A DNA stretch of 64,000 bases, from NCBI GenBank assembly GCA_024694055.1, contig JAILKC010000052.1, positions 1 through 64,000 on the forward strand, given 5' to 3'. Source of the DNA: Lachnospiraceae bacterium. GTDB lineage: Bacteria; Bacillota; Clostridia; Lachnospirales; Lachnospiraceae. Positions 37,172-44,769 of this stretch are shown in pieces (within the stretch, counting starts at the first letter, position 1; each line of letters opens with the position of its first letter). The position numbers and the translations under genes were made by a program. Under the pieces are notes generated by a model. The model ran no database searches. It saw nothing but the letters and a program-made list of their open reading frames with translations, and was not told the DNA's origin.

Positions 37172-39895
37172 ATGAATGATAAGATCAAGGAATTGGTCAG
37201 TGGTGAAAACAGAAACATAAGAGAGAAACTGTTTCTCATAGTGTGCCTGGAATGTATAGTAGGAGCTGTCATATGCCTGTGCGAATCCGTGACGATAAGA
37301 GCCGGTATACCCAACTATCTGGTTATAGGTTCTACTCTTGTCATAGTTCCGCTTGCTGTCAGATCCATGGTGTATTACGGGAGGCAGGAACTGCCTATAA
37401 TCATGGTCACCGGATGGATGAATCTCGTTGTCTTTCCGTTGGTCTTCTTTACGTGCGGAGGTGTGAACAGCGGATCAAACTGTTGGTTTGCACTGGGCTT
37501 TTTGTTCATTACCCTTGTATACAGAGGCAAGCCTTTGGTCGTTGCGGCCATACTGACATCCGCTGCGGATGTGGCATGCTATGTTACGGCATATTATCAC
37601 GAGGAACTGGTAAGGCCGCTCGAGTCGAAAGTGGGAATATATATGGATTCGGCGTTTGGCATCGTATCCATAGCAATTACTTCCGCTCTCATATTCTCAT
37701 ACAGACGCCAGGGTTACGGTAAAGAAAGTGCTGTTGCCATCATGCAGCGTAATGAGATTGACCGTATGACCAAGTCAAGAGAGCGATTCTATGCCAATTT
37801 CTCACACGAGATCCGCAATCCCATCAATGCGATCGTGGGATTGAACGAGCTTAATTTAAGAGCCGCCGAAGACAAAGAGGTAGTCCGCAATTCGGAAGCG
37901 ATAGGACGTTCCGGAAGGCTTCTTCTCAGCCTTGTCAACGATATTATGGATCTGTCACAGATAGAGAACAGCAGCATGGCACTTGCCGTGGCTCCGTATG
38001 AACTGGCCGATGTGCTCTCCGAACTTATGGATCTTGTAAGCACGAGAGCGGCAAATAAGAACCTTGAACTTTCGCTTGAAGTGGATCCGGCGCTTCCTAA
38101 GGTCCTTATCGGTGATGAGAGACGTGTGGTGCAGATTCTTTTGAATATCCTTACCAATGCCGTTAAATATACGGAGAAAGGAAGCGTTAAACTAACTGTG
38201 TCCGGTGAGAGAAATGGCCTTGATATGATCCGTATTAAGGCAAGCGTGGCAGATACGGGAATAGGCATTGAAAAAGAGAACCTTAAGCATCTTTTCGAGA
38301 CATACAGCCAGTTTGACAGGCTTTCCAATAACAGCATCGAGGGTAATGGCCTGGGGCTTCCGATAGCTTATGAACTTACAAAACTAATGAACGGTGATAT
38401 AACCGTGGACAGCGTATACGGCAAGGGCTCTGTTTTTACCATAGAATTCGATCAGGGATATGAAGAGGGCGCTCTTCTTGGAGTCTCTGATTATGACGGT
38501 GTCATGGACAAAGCCATTCACAGGGAGGGTTATGTCAGGTCATTTGAGGCTGCCGGTGCGAAGATCCTCGTTGTGGATGATGATGAACAGAACCGAAGCA
38601 TCATAAGAGGACTATTAAGGGATACCAAGGTGAATGTATTCGAAGCCGGAAGCGGAGAAGAAGCTTTGATGTGTACGGCGACGGAAGAATATCATATCAT
38701 CATGGTGGATTATCTGATGCCGGGTATGAGCGGAATAGAGCTGCTTGACGCCATAAGGACCCAGGCGGGCGGAAGATGCCGTAACAGTGTGATAATCGCT
38801 CTTACCGGTGCGAATCTCGACAGCAGGGAACATATCAATGCAAGGTACAGTTTCGATCTTATACTGAATAAGCCTGTTGAATATACCGTGCTTGAGGATG
38901 CCATAGCCGATTCGCTTCCGCCGGAACTTATAGATTACAGGAATGAGCGAAAGGTGGATCATAAGAAATGGGATATGATCAAGGCGGCTCAGAAGATAAA
39001 GAGAAAGATCCGTATCACTACGGAATGTGCGGCCGATCTTCCGAAGGTTGCGATAGAGGAATACGATATAGGTATCATGCCCATGTTTATCAGGTCTGAA
39101 AAGGGCAGATTCATGGACTCTGTTGAAATAAGCCTGTCCGATACCATGGGTCATCTGACTGAGACACATAAGAGTGTGGAAGCCGATGGGGCCACAGTAG
39201 AGGAATATGAGGCATTCTTTAAAAAGGAACTTGAATCGGCGGATGAGATCGTACATGTTACATCCAACGGCAGATTTGGGTTGTGTTATAAGAGGGCGTG
39301 TGAAGCTGCCAAGAGCTTTTCGCATGTCAAGGTCATCGACAGTGGTCTGGTATCGTCCGGCGTAGGCCTGATGGCGGTGATAGCATCAAGATGGGCTGCT
39401 GACGGAGCAACGGCAGAGGAGATAGAAAGAGATGTGGCCAAGATCAGACCCCATGTGGAATATGCTTACATACTTCCTTCTGCAGAGATCCTGGCACAGA
39501 GAGGCAAGATGAGCTTAAGACGCGCTGCGATATATGATGCGCTTCAGATACATCCCGTCATGCATCAGACAAACAGAGGCAATAGACAGATCAGAGCACA
39601 CAGAGGCACCATGGAACAGGCCATAAGAAAGCATATTAAGACGACCATGGCCATAGGCGGAAGAATGGATACACACGTGCCTATCATAGTCAATCACATG
39701 GGAATTGCGCCGAGAGTACAGGGACGTATCCTTACGGAGATGCGTAAGAATATACCGGAGACTTCCATAATGATCGCTCAGGCATCGGTCACATCGGCCA
39801 GTTATTCGGGCCTTGGTGCCATGGGAATAGCCTATTTAAGAGCCAATCATCTGGATGTTATAGAATCCGAGAGAAAAAATTCGTATCTGCTATAA
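37172..39895 (+). CDS. Histidine kinase-receiver-DegV fusion protein
   Basis: This 907-aa protein has membrane segments at about 18-195, a HisKA domain with His212 (NFSHEIRNPIN), HATPase (about 310-430, DTGIGI and GNGLGLPIA), and a receiver (about 465-585, Asp513 in MVDYLMPGMSG, Lys in LNKPV). A C-terminal DegV-type domain (about 612-900) follows. The last shows the DegV/EDD layout: TECAADLP at the start, MPMFIRSEKGRFMDS, VHVTSNGRFGLCYKRA, then KVIDSGLVSSGVGLM and ILAQRGKMS. DegV proteins bind one fatty acid (FakB proteins present it to FakA kinase). The usual T-S-S-x-L-S-G-T-Y loop is altered here, so lipid binding is uncertain. I infer a kinase whose receiver is coupled to a lipid-binding-type domain. 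The stop codon overlaps the flgM promoter. Confidence 0.88.
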   Translation: MNDKIKELVSGENRNIREKLFLIVCLECIVGAVICLCESVTIRAGIPNYLVIGSTLVIVPLAVRSMVYYGRQELPIIMVTGWMNLVVFPLVFFTCGGVNSGSNCWFALGFLFITLVYRGKPLVVAAILTSAADVACYVTAYYHEELVRPLESKVGIYMDSAFGIVSIAITSALIFSYRRQGYGKESAVAIMQRNEIDRMTKSRERFYANFSHEIRNPINAIVGLNELNLRAAEDKEVVRNSEAIGRSGRLLLSLVNDIMDLSQIENSSMALAVAPYELADVLSELMDLVSTRAANKNLELSLEVDPALPKVLIGDERRVVQILLNILTNAVKYTEKGSVKLTVSGERNGLDMIRIKASVADTGIGIEKENLKHLFETYSQFDRLSNNSIEGNGLGLPIAYELTKLMNGDITVDSVYGKGSVFTIEFDQGYEEGALLGVSDYDGVMDKAIHREGYVRSFEAAGAKILVVDDDEQNRSIIRGLLRDTKVNVFEAGSGEEALMCTATEEYHIIMVDYLMPGMSGIELLDAIRTQAGGRCRNSVIIALTGANLDSREHINARYSFDLILNKPVEYTVLEDAIADSLPPELIDYRNERKVDHKKWDMIKAAQKIKRKIRITTECAADLPKVAIEEYDIGIMPMFIRSEKGRFMDSVEISLSDTMGHLTETHKSVEADGATVEEYEAFFKKELESADEIVHVTSNGRFGLCYKRACEAAKSFSHVKVIDSGLVSSGVGLMAVIASRWAADGATAEEIERDVAKIRPHVEYAYILPSAEILAQRGKMSLRRAAIYDALQIHPVMHQTNRGNRQIRAHRGTMEQAIRKHIKTTMAIGGRMDTHVPIIVNHMGIAPRVQGRILTEMRKNIPETSIMIAQASVTSASYSGLGAMGIAYLRANHLDVIESERKNSYLL

Positions 39896-39919
39896 AGATT
39901 TCGGCAAAAAGACCGATAA
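39893..39919 (+). promoter_or_regulatory. Sigma-28 (FliA/SigD)-type promoter of the flgM operon
   Basis: TAAAGATT (39893-39900) and ACCGATAA (39912-39919) are separated by exactly 11 bp. This is one mismatch per element from the flagellar consensus TAAAGTTT-N11-GCCGATAA. It overlaps the stop codon of the kinase-DegV gene and lies 45 bp before flgM. Confidence 0.85.
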
Positions 39920-39964
39920 ACATTATGAAGCCAAAGTTTTATGCCCCTAAGGAGGAGTGGTATT

Positions 39965-40237
39965 ATGCGTATAGAAGCATATAATCAGGTACAGCAGCTT
40001 TACAGAAGCAGCAATTCCAAGCCGGTTAAGAAGGAGAGCGGCACAAGCTTTTCCGATCAGCTTCAGATATCCAGCGCAGGCAAGGATATTCAGGCGCTTA
40101 AACAGGCAGTGAAGGGCGCAAGCGATGTAAGAGAAGATCTCGTTGCATCTATCAAAGAGAGGATAGACAACGGTACTTACAGCGTGGACGCAGGCAGTTT
40201 CGCAGCCAAACTGTACGAGAGATACAGCAATAACTGA
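39965..40237 (+). CDS. flgM: Anti-sigma-28 factor FlgM
   Basis: This 90-aa protein binds and inhibits the flagellar sigma factor until the hook is complete. It has the FlgM layout: a polar N-terminal half (with D-Q-L-Q-I-S-S-A) and a helical C-terminal half (VREDLVASIKERIDNGTYSV, then FAAKLYERY). The ATG at 39965 has AAGGAGGAG 7 nt upstream; an in-frame start at 39941 lies ahead of that site and is rejected. It is the first gene after the sigma-28 promoter, the usual autoregulatory position. Confidence 0.93.
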   Translation: MRIEAYNQVQQLYRSSNSKPVKKESGTSFSDQLQISSAGKDIQALKQAVKGASDVREDLVASIKERIDNGTYSVDAGSFAAKLYERYSNN

Positions 40238-40260
40238 TAAGCACTTATGGAGGATGACCA

Positions 40261-40779
40261 GTGGCAAGCCTGATGGAATCTCTTATAGATAATCTTGAGC
40301 AGCAGAATGAAGCTTACAAGAGTCTTCTTAAGTTGTCCATGGATAAGACCCCGGTCATCATAAGTGCGGATCTGGAAGCTCTTATGCGCATCACGGATGA
40401 TGAGCAGGAGTTTGTGAACCGGATCAATTCTCTTGATAAAAAACGTCAGGAGAACATGAAAGACATAGCCAACGTTATTAACAAGGATGTTGATAGCTTG
40501 AAAGTCGTCGACCTTATAGATATTCTTAAGGCCAGACCGGCAGAACAGAAAAGGTTGGCAGACATATACGACAGACTGAGAGATACCCTTTCGCAGATGA
40601 AGAGGGTCAACGAGCAGAACAAACAGCTTATAGAGAGTTCGCTCGAGATGGTACAGTTTGATCTTAATGTGCTGCAGGCCTACAGAGCGGCTCCTGAGAC
40701 GGCCAATTATACGAGTAATGCATACAGTGCAGGAACTTACATGGGTGTAGACAAAGGAGCGTTTGACAAGAAGCAATAG
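40261..40779 (+). CDS. flgN: FlgN-family flagellar export chaperone
   Basis: This 172-aa, mostly helical protein is of the FlgN type (conserved N-terminal MxSLxEsLIdxLEqQxxxYxxLL pattern and a long coiled coil). FlgN holds hook-associated proteins FlgK and FlgL before export, and those genes follow directly. The start is GTG 40261, set by GGAGG 7 nt upstream. It lies 23 bp after flgM. Confidence 0.9.
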   Translation: MASLMESLIDNLEQQNEAYKSLLKLSMDKTPVIISADLEALMRITDDEQEFVNRINSLDKKRQENMKDIANVINKDVDSLKVVDLIDILKARPAEQKRLADIYDRLRDTLSQMKRVNEQNKQLIESSLEMVQFDLNVLQAYRAAPETANYTSNAYSAGTYMGVDKGAFDKKQ

Positions 40780-40807
40780 TATCCGACGTTGATAACGAGG
40801 TGAGCGT

Positions 40808-42568
40808 ATGTCACTTATGGGAAGCCTGTATATAGGCGTGTCGGGTCTTCAGACCTCTCAGAATGCACTTAATACAACTGCACATAACATATCTAATAAC
40901 GACACTACCGGTTATGTACGTCAGCAGATACTTCAGAGCGATTCATCTTATGACACCATTAAGCATAACGTTCATGCTGTGTCCAAACAGCAGGTAGGTC
41001 TCGGTGTCGTATATTCCAAGACAAGACAGGTACGTGACGTCTTTTTGGACGCCACTTATAGAAGAGAGTCGGGCAGAAGCGCCTTTTATGAGGTGTCTGC
41101 AGATGCACTCGGCGAAGTAGAGAATCTTTTGGACGAGATGAACGGTGAGACTTTCCAGGAATCCATCCACGACCTTTGGCTTGCTGTACAGGAGATGTCC
41201 AAGGATCCCGGAAGTGCTGTTACGCAGGGACTCTTTGTGGAGAGATGTTCGGAATTTTTGGCAAGAAGCCAGTCGGTATATGAAGGCTTATGTGATTATC
41301 AGGACAGCCTTAACCAGACCGTTAAGAAGAATGTTACCCGCATCAATGAGATCGCGGAGCAGATAAAGGTCTTAAATGACCAGATCAGAAATATAGAGAT
41401 ATCCAATACCAATGAGCATGGAATGTCATTTGAGAAAGCCAATGACTTAAGAGATACACGTAACGCTCTTTTGGATGAACTTGCAACATACGGCAATATA
41501 CAATATGAAGAAGATATGGACTGTACCGTATGGGTACAGCTCGAGGGTGAAGACCTCGTCAGAGGTGAGATAGCATACAAGATCCTTTTGTACGAGGCGC
41601 CGGATACCGGATTCTACACACCTTTCTGGGAGAAAAATGCAAGACCTTCGGTTGATAATGAGGGCAACAGATACTATACCGAAGAAGAAGCCAATAAAGG
41701 CAGAGTGTTTGATCTGTCAAGGGTGATCTCTTCCGATCTTAATACTGATATAGGTGCACTCAAGTCTTCGCTTTTGGCAAGAGGCGATCACAGAGCCAAT
41801 TACACGGATCTTTTGGCTGACAGATATGATTATGAGATATCACAGTCGGTATGTATGAATGTAATGGCTGAGTTTGATCAGCTCGTACACGGTATCGCCA
41901 CAGCCATCAATGACGTGATAGCACAGGCTGCATACGACGCCAAGGCGATCAACCCGTCGAGCACATATCTGATGGATGACAATGGCAATCCCATCCAGGT
42001 ATTTCTGAAAGTAGCTTCCGACGGATACGACAATACGGGCGTGCATGAATGGGATTCTACAGAAGGACATGCAGCCAATTATAATATAGAACATACCGGT
42101 ACTTATAATGTAGCTACCGGCAAGGTAGATGATTATCAGGCAGAATCACTGTATACATGTACCAATATGCAGATCAATATGGATCTCTTGAGACAGCCTA
42201 CCAAGCTTGGCTTTGTCAAGATAGACGGGCAGGTGGATTTCGCCACGATGGAGAAACTCAAAGAGAAATTCACTTCTGAAGACATGGCGCTTAACCCCAA
42301 TGTCAAGAAGAAGTCCTCTTTCGTGGATTACTACGGAGATCTGGTGAGCCAGGTAGCCAATTCCGGTTCGATATACAACAGTATCATCGACAGCCAGGAC
42401 AAGACAGTTACAGCTACATCCAATGCAAGAGAGCAGATCATAGGCGTCTCACAGGATGAAGAACTTACTTTCATGATCAGATTCCAGAATGCATATAATG
42501 CATCTTCAAGATATATCAATGTAGTGGATGATATGTTGGAGCACATTATCAATACACTTGCGATGTAA
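40808..42568 (+). CDS. flgK: Hook-associated protein FlgK, copy 1
   Basis: This 586-aa hook-filament junction protein has the N-terminal SLYIGVSGLQTSQNALNTTA-type D0 helix followed by HNISNNDTTGYVRQ, and a C-terminal helix NAYNASSRYINVVDDMLEHI. Both are the hallmarks of axial proteins assembled by coiled-coil packing. The central domain is variable. GAGGTG precedes the ATG. It is followed after 15 bp by a second, clearly different FlgK-type gene. Confidence 0.92.
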   Translation: MSLMGSLYIGVSGLQTSQNALNTTAHNISNNDTTGYVRQQILQSDSSYDTIKHNVHAVSKQQVGLGVVYSKTRQVRDVFLDATYRRESGRSAFYEVSADALGEVENLLDEMNGETFQESIHDLWLAVQEMSKDPGSAVTQGLFVERCSEFLARSQSVYEGLCDYQDSLNQTVKKNVTRINEIAEQIKVLNDQIRNIEISNTNEHGMSFEKANDLRDTRNALLDELATYGNIQYEEDMDCTVWVQLEGEDLVRGEIAYKILLYEAPDTGFYTPFWEKNARPSVDNEGNRYYTEEEANKGRVFDLSRVISSDLNTDIGALKSSLLARGDHRANYTDLLADRYDYEISQSVCMNVMAEFDQLVHGIATAINDVIAQAAYDAKAINPSSTYLMDDNGNPIQVFLKVASDGYDNTGVHEWDSTEGHAANYNIEHTGTYNVATGKVDDYQAESLYTCTNMQINMDLLRQPTKLGFVKIDGQVDFATMEKLKEKFTSEDMALNPNVKKKSSFVDYYGDLVSQVANSGSIYNSIIDSQDKTVTATSNAREQIIGVSQDEELTFMIRFQNAYNASSRYINVVDDMLEHIINTLAM

Positions 42569-42583
42569 GGGAGGTTTTTGCTT

Positions 42584-44668
42584 ATGCCGTCACAATTTTT
42601 CGGACTTAATACAGCATATAAGGGACTGCTCAATGCCAATGCAGGCCTTAATACAACCGCCAATAACATATCGAATCTTGAGACCGAGGGCTACAGCCGC
42701 CAGGCTATTCACTCCGAAGCTGCCGAGGCTTTGAGAGTATTTACGACTTACGGATGTGCCGGCGCCGGCGTGGACACTCTTTCGATCGAACGTATTCATG
42801 ATGAGTTCTACGACAGTAAATACTGGTCCAACAACAACAAGACCGGCCAGTATGAGATGAAAGATTATTATATGAAGCAGATAGAGGATTATTTTAAGGA
42901 TGATTCCACTATCGAAGGCTTCACTACCACATTCAACAAGATGATGACTGCTCTGGCAGAAGTTAAGAAGAATCCGGCCAATATCTCTACCAAGGCTCAG
43001 TTCGTGGGATTTGCAGACAACCTCTGTGAGTACTTTAACTCAATGGCCGGCAGTATGGAACAGGTACAGAAGGACGTCAATTCCGAGATTAAGTTAAAAG
43101 TGGATGAGATCAACTCCTTGGCCAGTGAGATCGCTACTATCAATAAGCAGATCAATGTCATAGAGTTAAGCGGCGGAACTGCCAATGAACTTCGAGACAA
43201 GAGAACTCTTTTGGTGGATCAGCTTTCTTCCGTAGTAAGTATAGAAGCCAAAGAATATGCGGTTGTGGATACCAATGATCCCGAGAGACTTACGGGAAGC
43301 CACATGTACGTGATCAAGATCGCCGGAGGACAGACTCTGGTGGATACCGATTCATACAACACTCTTGAGTGTCTTGCCAGAAGGAACGATCAGAAGCAGA
43401 ACCAGTCTGATATAGACGGCCTTTACGATGTGTATTGGGTTTCATCCGGAGATCACGCAGCATTTGAGAGATTCAATGAAAAGCGTATAAGCGAAGGCAA
43501 GGAAGAGGTTACATGGAACGATTACGTTAGAAATAAGTGCTCTGAATTCAGCCTTTACAATGCGGCCTTGGGTGGTCAGCTTCAGGGTCTCATACAGATG
43601 AGAGACGGTAATAATTCCGAGAACTTCAAAGGCACTGTAGCAGCTCCTTACGGTGAGGATCCCATCGACAGCATCACCGGCACCAATGCCAACGGAGACA
43701 CGATCAGAAAAGTGACCGTCAAAGCATCGGCAGACTATCTTGCGGATCTTGATAAATGTACATTGTCTGATTCGGGCGGACTCATCACACTGGCCAACCA
43801 GAAATTTTACTATGATGACTGGACCTTCAGATGTGACATGTCGTCAGGTACGGCTGAATACTATTATGATTTCTACATAAATGAGACAAAGACCGTGACA
43901 TTTAATGGAGATGGCAGCGTCTCAGAGACACAGGTCCTTTCAAGCCTTAAAGGAAAAGAAGTTGAGATAGGTACAGGAATCAAATATCAGGGTGTTCCTT
44001 ATTATCAGCAGCAGTTAAATGAGTGGTGTCGTATATTTGCCGGATCATTTAACGATATTCTTACAAGCGGATATACATCCGAAGGCGAAGGCGGAGTAGA
44101 GATGTTTGTCGGCAACAAGGAGACGGAGGATGATCAGTATCTCTTCCGCACCAGATACGGCAAATACATCATGGATGCTGATGGTAATCCGATAAGCTCC
44201 AATGTGCAGGCTGACGGAAGTTACACGATATCCATGACGGATGACAGCTTCTACAGACTTAAGGCAGGCAATCTCGATATCCTCGGCGCTTTGCAGGAGG
44301 ATCCCGGTAAGCTCGCCACCAAGTCGGATTCGTCAGCAGGATCCGATCAGTACGATATAGTAGGCAGGCTTATAGAGATGACCACCAATAAGAACGTGGC
44401 ATCCTACAGAGGAGCGGCCACTCAGGAATTCCTCACCTGTGTACTTTCGGATGTGGCACTTAATGCCAAGAATGCATCGACGTTCTATAAGAACTATTCC
44501 AACATAGGACAGAACATAGATAATCAGAGAATATCCATCTCGGGTGTGGATACGGATGATGAAGCGGTCAATCTGTTGAAGTATCAGAACGCATATACAC
44601 TGGCATCCAAGATGATACAGACACTTACGGAAGTATACGACAGACTTATACTTCAGACAGGCGTCTGA
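42584..44668 (+). CDS. Hook-associated protein FlgK-type, copy 2
   Basis: This 694-aa protein has the FlgK-type N-terminus (FFGLNTAYKGLLNANAGLNT, NNISNLETEGYSRQ) and C-terminus (YQNAYTLASKMIQTLTEVYD). It is about 110 residues longer than copy 1, mainly in the middle domain, and the two differ widely in sequence. ATG 42584 is 9 nt after GGGAGG; the TTG at 42578 is too close. Tandem flgK genes suggest two junction proteins, either stacked or alternative; which one touches the hook is not visible from sequence. Confidence 0.9.
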   Translation: MPSQFFGLNTAYKGLLNANAGLNTTANNISNLETEGYSRQAIHSEAAEALRVFTTYGCAGAGVDTLSIERIHDEFYDSKYWSNNNKTGQYEMKDYYMKQIEDYFKDDSTIEGFTTTFNKMMTALAEVKKNPANISTKAQFVGFADNLCEYFNSMAGSMEQVQKDVNSEIKLKVDEINSLASEIATINKQINVIELSGGTANELRDKRTLLVDQLSSVVSIEAKEYAVVDTNDPERLTGSHMYVIKIAGGQTLVDTDSYNTLECLARRNDQKQNQSDIDGLYDVYWVSSGDHAAFERFNEKRISEGKEEVTWNDYVRNKCSEFSLYNAALGGQLQGLIQMRDGNNSENFKGTVAAPYGEDPIDSITGTNANGDTIRKVTVKASADYLADLDKCTLSDSGGLITLANQKFYYDDWTFRCDMSSGTAEYYYDFYINETKTVTFNGDGSVSETQVLSSLKGKEVEIGTGIKYQGVPYYQQQLNEWCRIFAGSFNDILTSGYTSEGEGGVEMFVGNKETEDDQYLFRTRYGKYIMDADGNPISSNVQADGSYTISMTDDSFYRLKAGNLDILGALQEDPGKLATKSDSSAGSDQYDIVGRLIEMTTNKNVASYRGAATQEFLTCVLSDVALNAKNASTFYKNYSNIGQNIDNQRISISGVDTDDEAVNLLKYQNAYTLASKMIQTLTEVYDRLILQTGV

Positions 44669-44688
44669 TAATATAAGTGGTTTCAGAG

Positions 44689-44752
44689 GGCTCACAGCAT
44701 CGGCTGTTTGACTGAAGCGCCGGTATTCCTCCGATTCGCTGATGTGAATCGC
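44689..44752 (+). ncRNA. Candidate structured RNA element upstream of flgL (copy A)
   Basis: This intergenic stretch has a 5-bp hairpin with tetraloop (ACAGC/GCUGU, at 44694-44707), a U run, the block CGCCGGTA (44718-44725), the block CCTCCG (44728-44733) and a second hairpin (CGATTC/GAATCG, 44732-44751). The ribosome-binding site of flgL follows. The same ordered blocks recur at 61561-61630 before rplL. I do not recognise the class. It may be a leader regulating flgL translation. Confidence 0.45.
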
Positions 44753-44769
44753 AAAAAGGAGATTCAAAT

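Noticed and set aside
35458-37314. A 618-codon open frame on the minus strand
   Set aside because: It lies wholly antisense to the hybrid kinase gene and runs into the next one, has no recognisable domain or ribosome-binding site, and its composition reflects the codon pattern of the + strand gene.
44689-44752. Cyclic di-GMP (GEMM) riboswitch, considered because of the CACAGC and CCTCCG strings
   Set aside because: The paired GNRA-receptor layout and the conserved GGUCACGCACAGGGC-type core are absent.
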